From an uncultured bacterium (GTDB lineage: Bacteria > Krumholzibacteriota > Krumholzibacteriia > LZORAL124-64-63), in assembly GCA_903847545.1 (NCBI GenBank), contig CAINDZ010000156.1:1-5810 (forward strand): 5,810 bases of DNA. The letters are read 5' to 3'. The notes beneath the pieces are model-generated. The model had not been told where the DNA came from, searched no databases, and was given only the letters and a program-made list of their open reading frames with translations. A program made the translations under genes and the position numbers. Positions within the stretch are counted from its first letter, which is position 1. Every line of letters begins with the position of its first letter. This document shows, piece after piece, positions 1 to 4,532 of this stretch.

Positions 1-454
1 CGGCGCTGATCTCGAGCGCCCGCAGCGCCGCCGCCGAGTCGGTCGTGAAGTACGGGTTGCCGGTGCCGCCGGCGAAGATGAGCACGTTGCCGCGCTGCAG
101 CAGCGAGATGGCCTCGTCCCGCGCGAACGACTTCGTCAGCGGGCGCACCTCGCGCGGGCTGAGGATCTGGCTCTGCAGCCCCTCGCCCCGCAGGTAGTCG
201 CGGATGATGGCGGCGTTCATGATGGTCGCCAGCATGCCGACGTTGTCGGCGGTGACGCGGTCGACGATCTCGAGGTTGGCCGAGCGGGCGCGGAACAGGT
301 TGCCGGCGCCGACCACGATGCCGACCTGGACGTCGAGCTGGGCCACCTGGGCGATGGCCTGGGCCAGGCCGCTGAGCTTGGCGTGGCTGTACTGCTCGCC
401 GTCGCCCATGAGGGCCTCGCCGCTGAGCTTGAGCAGGACGCGGGTGAACTTCAC
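1..454 (-). CDS. pyrH: UMP kinase (uridylate kinase), 5' part, cut by window edge
   Basis: UMP kinase phosphorylates UMP to UDP with ATP in the cytoplasm, the step feeding all pyrimidine nucleotides after de novo UMP synthesis; the bacterial enzyme is a hexamer of the amino acid kinase fold. The window shows the first 151 residues of roughly 240; the C-terminal third lies beyond the left edge. Visible signatures are KLSGEAL (residues 9-15), GAGNLFR (49-55), DNVGMLAT (70-77) and AGGTGNPYFTTDSAAALRA (128-146), the last being very characteristic of PyrH. The start is GTG at 454, preceded by an AAAGGTG Shine-Dalgarno 7 nt upstream; no in-frame start lies further up before the terminator. Gene order tsf-pyrH is classic, but an intrinsic terminator separates them. 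Oddity: the usual GGGN loop reads GAGN and the following RG reads RA, so the UMP-binding region is somewhat divergent. Identity is secure. Confidence 0.95.
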   Translation of the reverse strand, partial: MKFTRVLLKLSGEALMGDGEQYSHAKLSGLAQAIAQVAQLDVQVGIVVGAGNLFRARSANLEIVDRVTADNVGMLATIMNAAIIRDYLRGEGLQSQILSPREVRPLTKSFARDEAISLLQRGNVLIFAGGTGNPYFTTDSAAALRALEISA

Positions 455-461
455 CGGGGGA

Positions 462-468
462 CACCTTT
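462..468 (-). promoter_or_regulatory. Ribosome binding site of pyrH (GTG start)
   Basis: On the minus strand AAAGGTG lies 7 nt before the GTG at 454. It decides the start, since the conserved KLSGEAL motif follows only nine residues later and no ATG is available nearby. I see no convincing sigma70 promoter in the roughly 70 nt between the upstream terminator and this site. Confidence 0.7.
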
Positions 469-527
469 CTGCAGATCTGTCTCCGGGTGCGGCGGCGCGG
501 GCCGGGAATCCGGCGTTCCCGCCACCT

Positions 528-560
528 AAAAAAAGAAGCCCGGGCAACGGGGCCCGGGCT
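528..560 (-). terminator. Intrinsic (Rho-independent) terminator after tsf
   Basis: Read on the minus strand, AGCCCGGGC, a 6-nt loop (CCCGTT) and GCCCGGGCT form a perfect 9-bp stem, followed at once by TCTTTTTTT. The arms lie at 552-560 and 537-545 and the T-tract at 528-536. It starts 14 nt after the tsf stop codon. It should end, or partly attenuate, the rpsB-tsf transcript ahead of pyrH. Confidence 0.95.
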
Positions 561-574
561 CCAAGGGCGACGGG

Positions 575-1168
575 CTAACCGCCGATTTCAAAGCGCGAAA
601 AGCGCTTGATCTGCATGTTCTCGCCGAGGGCGCCGATGACCGACTTGAGGTAGTCCTCGATGGTCATGTCGGGGTCCTTGACGTACTTCTGCTCCATCAG
701 GGCCACGTCACTGTAGTACTTGTCCACCTTGCCGACAACAATCTTCTCGATCATCGCCTCGGGCTTGCCCTGCTCGCGCATCTGGGCGGCGTAGATCTCC
801 CTTTCCTTCTCCACCAGGGTGCCGTCGACCTCGTCCCGGGTCACGGCCAGGGGGCGCGCCGCGGCGATGTGCATCGCCACGTTGTGCACGAACTCCTGGA
901 AGGCATCGGTGCGGGCCACGAAATCGGTCTCGCAGGCCACCTCGACCAGCACGCCGACCTTGCCGCCCATGTGGATGTAGCTGCCGATGATGCCCTGGCT
1001 GGTCGCGCGGCCTTCCTTCTTGGCGGCCGAGGCGATGCCCTTCTTGCGCAGGTACTCGACGGCCTTGTCCATGTCGCCGTCGCACTCGCCGAGGGCCTTC
1101 TTGCAGTCCATCATGCCGCAACCGGTGCTCTCGCGGAGTTCCTTGACCATCTTGGCGCTGATTTCCAT
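575..1168 (-). CDS. tsf: Elongation factor Ts (short form)
   Basis: EF-Ts is the guanine nucleotide exchange factor that releases GDP from EF-Tu so that it can bind GTP and aminoacyl-tRNA again. The protein has 197 residues: an N-terminal UBA-like domain (about 1-50, with STGCGMMDCKKAL at 14-26) followed by the dimerisation/core region with the diagnostic CETDFVAR (79-86), where TDFV contacts EF-Tu. E. coli EF-Ts is about 283 residues. The short form, with one core subdomain, is normal in several phyla (Thermus is the known example), so this is not a truncation: the C-terminal helix and the stop fit a complete gene. The ATG at 1168 has GGAG upstream and is only 30 nt after the rpsB stop, so the two are surely cotranscribed. 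It is followed by an intrinsic terminator. Confidence 0.97.
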   Translation of the reverse strand: MEISAKMVKELRESTGCGMMDCKKALGECDGDMDKAVEYLRKKGIASAAKKEGRATSQGIIGSYIHMGGKVGVLVEVACETDFVARTDAFQEFVHNVAMHIAAARPLAVTRDEVDGTLVEKEREIYAAQMREQGKPEAMIEKIVVGKVDKYYSDVALMEQKYVKDPDMTIEDYLKSVIGALGENMQIKRFSRFEIGG

Positions 1169-1198
1169 GACTTCTCCAGTTCCTTCCGGGCTGCGCCC

Positions 1199-2029
1199 TT
1201 AGTTGGCGTCAGCCGAAGTTTCACCCGCGGCGGCCTCGGGGCGGTGCGGCGTGTCGATGCGCAGGGCCTCGGCGTCGAGCGTGGCGCTGGCAACGTTGTC
1301 CTTGGTGGCGGCGGCCATGCCGACGGCGCGGTCACGGCCCTCGGCGCCCATGCGACGGCCCTCCTCGATCGACTCCGCCACGGTGCGCGTGAACAGGAGG
1401 ATCGAGCGGATGGCGTCGTCGTTGCCCGGGATCGGGTAGCGCACGAGCGTGGGATCGCAGTTGGTGTCGACGATGCCGATCACCGGGATGCCCAGCTTGT
1501 TGGCCTCGCGCACGGCGGTCTCTTCCTCGGCCGTGTCGACCACGAAGACCGCGTCCGGCAGCTTCTTCATCTTGCGGATGCCGCCGAGGTTCGTGTTCAG
1601 CTTCTCGTACTGGCGGCTGAACTCGAGCTGTTCCTTCTTCGAGAAGTTCTCCATGCGGCCGTCGCGCATCATGGCCTCGATCTCCTCGAGCTTCTGCACG
1701 CTCTTGTAGATCGTCTGCCAGTTGGTCAGCATGCCGCCGAGCCAGCGCTCGGTCACGTAGGGCATGTCAACGCGGTCGGCCATGTCCTTGATGGCGATCT
1801 TGGCCTGCTTCTTGGTGCCGACGAACAGCACGGTGCCGCCCTTGGCGCCGACCGTGCGCAGGAAGTCCTGCGCCTGGTTGAGGGCGCGGAGCGTGCGCTG
1901 CAGGTCGATGATGTAGATGCCGCCCCGGGCGATGAAGATGTAGGGCTTCATCTTGGGGTTCCACTTGCGGGTCTGGTGACCGAAGTGGACGCCTGCCTCG
2001 AGCAGGTCCCTCAGTCCGACGTTGGCCAT
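1199..2029 (-). CDS. rpsB: 30S ribosomal protein S2
   Basis: S2 binds 16S rRNA late in 30S assembly on the back of the small subunit and is needed to recruit S1 in Gram-negative bacteria. The 276-residue protein shows the family signatures in order: HFGHQTRKWNPKMKPYIF (15-32), FVGTKKQA (69-76), RWLGGMLTNWQTI (95-107), the coiled-coil hairpin region (about 108-155), LPDAVFVVD (157-165) and the DTNCDPTLVRYPIPGNDD stretch (188-205). I chose the ATG at 2029 because GGGAGG lies 5 nt upstream and the conserved family N-terminus begins there; an in-frame extension to 2086 adds 19 residues with no family similarity. The tail after about residue 225 is longer than in E. coli S2 (241 residues), Ala/Glu/Asp-rich and probably disordered. 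The gene is the first of the rpsB-tsf pair. In E. coli S2 represses its own leader; the leader here also contains inverted repeats. Confidence 0.97.
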   Translation of the reverse strand: MANVGLRDLLEAGVHFGHQTRKWNPKMKPYIFIARGGIYIIDLQRTLRALNQAQDFLRTVGAKGGTVLFVGTKKQAKIAIKDMADRVDMPYVTERWLGGMLTNWQTIYKSVQKLEEIEAMMRDGRMENFSKKEQLEFSRQYEKLNTNLGGIRKMKKLPDAVFVVDTAEEETAVREANKLGIPVIGIVDTNCDPTLVRYPIPGNDDAIRSILLFTRTVAESIEEGRRMGAEGRDRAVGMAAATKDNVASATLDAEALRIDTPHRPEAAAGETSADAN

Positions 2030-2233
2030 GATTGCCTCCCGAACATGCTGGGTTGTGCCTCCCCGGCGTTCATCGGTGCGGGGCAAGCATCCGGGACACG
2101 TCCCGCGATGCCACCAGCCCCGCGCCTCCGGCCGGGTGTGTGATGCGATCCGGCGGTCCGCGCAGGGCGGCCGCCGGATCGTTGGTTCCAGCGCAGGGTC
2201 GCGACCCGCCCCCGAGGGAGCAGGTGGTCGCGA
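2030..2233 (-). other. rpsI-rpsB intergenic / rpsB leader with inverted repeats
   Basis: This 204-nt gap holds no gene of normal size. It contains an 11-bp perfect inverted repeat (CGATCCGGCGG at 2146-2156 with CCGCCGGATCG at 2171-2181, 14-nt loop) that could form a strong hairpin in the transcript but has no U-tract after it. A second, imperfect hairpin lies at 2087-2111 (GCATC/GATGC plus GGGA/TCCC around a 4-nt loop). The palindrome GTCGCGAC occurs at 2198-2205 and again at 2227-2234. I find no convincing -35/-10 pair, so rpsB may be read from the rplM promoter or from a promoter I cannot recognise. By analogy with other bacteria, a leader ahead of rpsB could bind S2; that is inference. Confidence 0.5.
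2146..2181 (-). repeat. 11-bp inverted repeat downstream of rpsI
   Basis: Arms at 2146-2156 and 2171-2181 are perfect reverse complements with a 14-nt loop. The position, about 55 nt past the rpsI stop, suits a terminator or processing hairpin for the rplM-rpsI transcript, but the sequence after it on the minus strand (CATCACACACCCGG) has no T-run, so an intrinsic terminator is not well supported. Confidence 0.55.
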
Positions 2234-2620
2234 CTAGCGCTTGGAGAACTGGAAGCGCTTGCGGGCGCCCGGCTGGCCGTACTTCTTGCGCTCGACCATG
2301 CGGGAGTCGCGCGTCAGGTAGCCACCGCGGCGCATCGGCGAGCGGTACTCCTCGTTGGCCACGACCAGCGCACGGGCGAGGCCGTGGCGCAGCGCGCCGG
2401 CCTGGCCGCTGATGCCGCCACCCTTGACGGTGCACCAGACGTCGAAGTCGTTCTGCAGGCCGAGGGTCACCAGCGGGCGCAGGGCCTGCTCGCGGACGGC
2501 TTCGCCGAAGTACTCTTCCACGGCGCGGTCATTGACGCGGACCTTGCCCGAACCCTGCGTCAGCCACACCCGGGCCACGGCGGTCTTGCGGCGACCGGTG
2601 GCGTAATACCTTTCTTCCAA
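2234..2620 (-). CDS. rpsI: 30S ribosomal protein S9 (TTG start)
   Basis: S9 sits in the head of the 30S subunit; its basic C-terminal tail reaches the P site and its last arginine contacts the P-site tRNA. The 128-residue protein matches the family in length and pattern: YYATGRRKTAVARV (5-18), GGGISGQAGALRHGLARAL (67-85), LTRDSRMVERKKYGQPGARK (102-121) and the near-universal ending FSKR. The Lys/Arg-rich tail is intact. The start is TTG at 2620: no ATG or GTG precedes the conserved YYATGRRK block, and AGGAG lies 6 nt upstream, so TTG is the only sensible choice. It follows rplM by 63 nt, the common L13-S9 operon arrangement, and in E. coli that pair is controlled by L13. Identity is secure; only the start codon is unusual. 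Confidence 0.97.
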   Translation of the reverse strand: MEERYYATGRRKTAVARVWLTQGSGKVRVNDRAVEEYFGEAVREQALRPLVTLGLQNDFDVWCTVKGGGISGQAGALRHGLARALVVANEEYRSPMRRGGYLTRDSRMVERKKYGQPGARKRFQFSKR

Positions 2621-2626
2621 CGTGCG

Positions 2627-2631
2627 CTCCT
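2627..2631 (-). promoter_or_regulatory. Ribosome binding site deciding the rpsI TTG start
   Basis: AGGAG on the minus strand is separated by 6 nt (CGCACG) from TTG at 2620. Good spacing plus the lack of any other start codon ahead of the conserved S9 N-terminus supports TTG initiation. Confidence 0.8.
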
Positions 2632-2683
2632 TGGTCTGGACAGTGCAGCGGGATGTCCCGCCGCGGTTGCACTCTCACGAGTC

Positions 2684-3115
2684 CTACAGGGTCACGATCT
2701 TCGGCTGCTGCGCCGTGTGCGGATGCGACTCGCCCGCGTACACGCGCAGGTTCGTCAGCTGCGCCCGGCCCAGCTTGGTCTTCGGCAGCATGCCCTTGAC
2801 GGCACGCATGATGACCTCTTCCGGCCGGCCGGCGGCGACGAGCTTGCTGACCGGCGTGAAGCGCTGGCCGCTGGGATAGCCCGTGTGATGGATGTACGTC
2901 TTCTTGTCCGCCTTGAGGCCGGTCAGCTTGACCTTGGCCGCATTCAGGACGATGACGTTGTCCCCCATGTCGAGGCTGGGGGTAAAGGTGGGCTTGTGCT
3001 TGCCGCGAAGGAACGTCGCGACCTGCGTCGACAGGCGGCCCAGGGGCACGTCCTTGGCGTCGATCACGAGCCAGTCCTTGGCGATTTCGCCCTGCTTCAG
3101 GATGTAGGTCTTCAC
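2684..3115 (-). CDS. rplM: 50S ribosomal protein L13 (GTG start)
   Basis: L13 is an early-assembling 23S rRNA-binding protein of the large subunit. The 143-residue product has the length usual for the family and its motifs: DWLVIDAKDVPLGRLSTQVA (14-33), LRGKHKPTFTP (36-46), GDNVIVLNA (51-59), a YIHHTGYPSG loop (74-83, usually ending GYPGG) and the strongly conserved VKGMLPKTKLGRAQLTNLRV (106-125), then GESHPH (128-133). The start is GTG at 3115 with GAGGAG 8 nt upstream; the product begins MKTYILKQGE, typical of L13. It is the first gene of the rplM-rpsI operon, after a strong promoter and a roughly 240-nt structured leader. In E. coli L13 represses its own operon at translation, and Firmicutes have a different L13 leader RNA, so autoregulation here is plausible but unproven. 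Confidence 0.97.
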   Translation of the reverse strand: MKTYILKQGEIAKDWLVIDAKDVPLGRLSTQVATFLRGKHKPTFTPSLDMGDNVIVLNAAKVKLTGLKADKKTYIHHTGYPSGQRFTPVSKLVAAGRPEEVIMRAVKGMLPKTKLGRAQLTNLRVYAGESHPHTAQQPKIVTL

Positions 3116-3123
3116 GAGGCTAA

Positions 3124-3129
3124 CTCCTC
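3124..3129 (-). promoter_or_regulatory. Ribosome binding site of rplM (GTG start)
   Basis: GAGGAG on the minus strand, 8 nt before the GTG at 3115. It lies immediately after the second copy of a 19-bp tandem repeat, so any folding of the repeats would sit right at the ribosome entry site. Confidence 0.8.
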
Positions 3130-3130
3130 A

Positions 3131-3168
3131 GCTGGTCCTCTGCGGGGACGCTGGTCCACTGCGGGGAC
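3131..3168 (-). repeat. 19-bp tandem repeat just upstream of the rplM ribosome binding site
   Basis: Two head-to-tail copies (3131-3149 and 3150-3168) match at 18 of 19 positions. On the minus strand each reads GTCCCCGCAGNGGACCAGC with N = T in the first copy read and A in the second. Within each copy GTCC can pair with GGAC around a 7-nt loop. The GGACC of either copy could instead pair with the GGTCC arm of the hairpin at 3174-3197, which allows mutually exclusive folds. The region is outside any gene, so codon bias does not explain the repetition. Confidence 0.8.
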
Positions 3169-3173
3169 TTCCG

Positions 3174-3197
3174 GGGACCCGTGCGCGCACCGGTCCC
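3174..3197 (-). promoter_or_regulatory. Strong hairpin in the rplM leader
   Basis: Arms GGGACC (minus, 3192-3197) and GGTCCC (3174-3179) pair perfectly. Inside them a single G-G mismatch separates a short GTG/CAC stem capped by CGCG. It is not followed by a T-run, so it looks like a leader structure and not a terminator. Confidence 0.6.
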
Positions 3198-3225
3198 ACC
3201 CAGGAAAACACCCGCCAAGCGCGAC

Positions 3226-3243
3226 TCGACGCTCTCGCGTCGA
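3226..3243 (-). promoter_or_regulatory. GAGA-tetraloop hairpin in the rplM leader
   Basis: On the minus strand TCGACGC-GAGA-GCGTCGA forms a perfect 7-bp stem closed by a GNRA-type tetraloop, a very stable RNA motif often used for tertiary or protein contacts. It lies about 110 nt upstream of the rplM start and about 115 nt downstream of the predicted transcription start. Confidence 0.65.
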
Positions 3244-3321
3244 CCGTGCCGGCGGACCGCGTAAACTGATGCCTTGCAAACAGATAGATGCTTGCCGGGC
3301 ATGTCCCCGGTGCACCATCCG

Positions 3322-3348
3322 GACCGAAATCGAACGGGAAATCCGGTC
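3322..3348 (-). promoter_or_regulatory. Possible 5'-terminal hairpin of the rplM leader
   Basis: GACCGGA (3342-3348) and TTTCGGTC (3322-3329), read on the minus strand, can form a stem of about 7 bp including one G-U pair, with a 13-nt loop. It would be the first structure after the predicted transcription start near 3356. Support is modest because the pairing is short and includes a wobble. Confidence 0.35.
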
Positions 3349-3362
3349 GTTGCAGGCTGGCT

Positions 3363-3391
3363 AAGTTAGCACCTTGCAAGGGGGCTGTCAA
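3363..3391 (-). promoter_or_regulatory. Sigma70-type promoter for rplM-rpsI
   Basis: On the minus strand a consensus -35 TTGACA (3386-3391) is followed by exactly 17 nt and a -10 of TAACTT (3363-3368). The -10 keeps the key second A and final T and is preceded by TGC, an extended -10 motif. Transcription should begin near 3356, giving a leader of about 240 nt before rplM. It is the only convincing promoter in the window and sits where one is expected, between the end of the mtnA operon and the ribosomal protein genes. Confidence 0.85.
3372..3381. repeat. Perfect 10-bp palindrome in the promoter spacer (possible operator)
   Basis: CCTTGCAAGG is its own reverse complement and lies wholly between the -35 and -10 elements of the rplM promoter. 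A related CCTTGCAAAC occurs downstream in the leader at about 3272-3281. A symmetric site here could bind a dimeric repressor, but a 10-bp palindrome can also arise by chance. Confidence 0.4.
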
Positions 3392-3412
3392 GGCGGGGCG
3401 TCCGGATGCGGC

Positions 3413-3435
3413 GGGGACCCGGCCCCGGGGTCCCC
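3413..3435 (-). terminator. GC hairpin after mtnA, possible terminator without a U-tract
   Basis: GGGGACCC (3428-3435) and GGGTCCCC (3413-3420), read on the minus strand, form a perfect 8-bp stem with a 7-nt loop, starting 29 nt after the mtnA stop and ending about 20 nt before the -35 of the rplM promoter. The placement suits the end of the mtnA operon, but no T-run follows, so it may instead block 3' exonucleases or act only weakly. Confidence 0.45.
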
Positions 3436-3464
3436 CACCCGGGCCCGCCCTCCCGGCGCTCCGG

Positions 3465-4532
3465 TCAGTCCCCCCGGAAGACGCGGAGGGTGTGCTCGAA
3501 CGGGGGCCGCAGAACGCCATGCTCGCAGATGAAGGCCGTGACCAGCTCGCCCGGCGTCACGTCGAAGGCCGGGTTCCAGGCCGCCACGCCCGCCGGGGCG
3601 GTGGCCAGGCCGGCGAAGGCGGTCACCTCGCCGGGGTCGCGCTGCTCGATGACGATGTCCCGGCCGTGGGCCGTCGCCGGGTCGAACGTCGAGCCGGGGG
3701 CCGCCACGTAGAACGGCACGTCGTGGCGGTCGGCCAGGACGGCCAGCGGGTAGGTGCCGACCTTGTTGGCGGTGTCGCCGTTGGCGGCGATCCGGTCGGC
3801 GCCGGTGATGACGGCGTCGATCTCGCCCGAACGCAGCAGCGAACCGGCCGCGCCCTCGCACAGCACCGTCACCTCGAAGCCCTGGTCGGCCAGTTCCCAT
3901 GCGGTCAGCCGGGCGCCCTGCAGCAGGGGCCGGGTCTCGTCGGCGAACACGCGGACGACCTTTCCCGCCTCGCGCGCGGCGTAGATGACGCCCAGCGCCG
4001 TGCCGTAGCCGCCGGTGGCCAGGCCGCCGGCGTTGCAATGGGTCAGGACCGTGGCGCAGTCGGGCAGCAGCGCCGCGCCGGCCGCCCCCAGCGCGCGGCA
4101 CATGGCGATGTCCTCGTCGTGGACGCGGCGGGCCTCGGCCAGCAGCCCCTCGTGCAGCGCGGCCGCGTCGGCGCCGTCGGCCGACAGCCGCACCGCCCGC
4201 GCCGCCACCCGGTCCAGCGCCCAGAACAGGTTGACCGCCGTCGGGCGGGTGGCAGCCAGCTCGCCGCGCGCCTGGATGACGGCCGCCAGGGCACCCGGGG
4301 CGTCCAGGCCGGTATCGCGCGCCAGGCGGGCCGCAAGCGCCAGCCCGTAGCCCGCGGCCACGCCGATGGCCGGCGCACCGCGCACGGCCAGGCGGCGGAT
4401 GGCCGCGCACAGGTCCTCGATGCGGGTGCAGTCCAGGAAGACGACCTCGCCCGGCAGCCGCGTCTGGTCGAGCACGACCACGCGCCCGTCCTGCCAGGCG
4501 ACGACGGGGAACGGGAACGGCAGCGCGCTCAT
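3465..4532 (-). CDS. mtnA: S-methyl-5-thioribose-1-phosphate isomerase
   Basis: MtnA converts the aldose 5-methylthioribose 1-phosphate to the ketose 5-methylthioribulose 1-phosphate in methionine salvage, which recycles methylthioadenosine from polyamine synthesis. The 355-residue protein belongs to the eIF2B alpha/beta/delta-like family and has full length. Signatures are RGAPAIGVAAGYG (51-63), TRPTAVNLFWALDR (95-108), LTHCNAGGLATGGYGTALG (163-181) with the catalytic cysteine at 166, ADETRPLLQGARLT (197-210), GADRIAANGDTANKVGTY (244-261) with the catalytic aspartate at 246, and NPAFDVTP (320-327). These motifs favour MtnA over a ribose-1,5-bisphosphate isomerase or regulatory eIF2B homologue. 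The ATG at 4532 overlaps the maf stop as ATGA, with AAAGGA 4 nt upstream, so translation is probably coupled. No other methionine salvage gene is in view. It closes the rel-dtd-maf-mtnA operon. Confidence 0.95.
   Translation of the reverse strand: MSALPFPFPVVAWQDGRVVVLDQTRLPGEVVFLDCTRIEDLCAAIRRLAVRGAPAIGVAAGYGLALAARLARDTGLDAPGALAAVIQARGELAATRPTAVNLFWALDRVAARAVRLSADGADAAALHEGLLAEARRVHDEDIAMCRALGAAGAALLPDCATVLTHCNAGGLATGGYGTALGVIYAAREAGKVVRVFADETRPLLQGARLTAWELADQGFEVTVLCEGAAGSLLRSGEIDAVITGADRIAANGDTANKVGTYPLAVLADRHDVPFYVAAPGSTFDPATAHGRDIVIEQRDPGEVTAFAGLATAPAGVAAWNPAFDVTPGELVTAFICEHGVLRPPFEHTLRVFRGD

Noticed and set aside
204..578. 124-residue plus-strand open frame over pyrH and its leader
   Set aside because: Antisense to the conserved pyrH N-terminus, and it runs through the tsf terminator; Met/Ala/Ser-rich with no motif.
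575..1168. EF-Ts as a truncated pseudogene because it is about 86 residues shorter than in E. coli
   Set aside because: Short EF-Ts proteins of about 196-220 residues are normal in several phyla; motifs, C-terminal helix and stop codon are intact and a terminator follows.
2030..2086. N-terminal extension of S2 to 2086
   Set aside because: The extra 19 residues have no similarity to S2, and GGGAGG sits inside them at the right distance from the ATG at 2029.
869..2143. 424-residue plus-strand open frame antisense to tsf and rpsB
   Set aside because: Rich in His, Val, Leu, Ala and Asp, as expected from the reverse complement of highly biased ribosomal codons; it spans two certain genes and has no recognisable domain.
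2648..2661. Inverted repeat GCGGGA/TCCCGC in the rplM-rpsI gap as a terminator
   Set aside because: Only a 2-nt spacer and no T-run; too short to act as a terminator between two genes normally cotranscribed.
2384..3364. 326-residue plus-strand open frame antisense to rpsI, rplM and the leader
   Set aside because: Antisense shadow across two certain ribosomal genes; no motif and no ribosome binding site.
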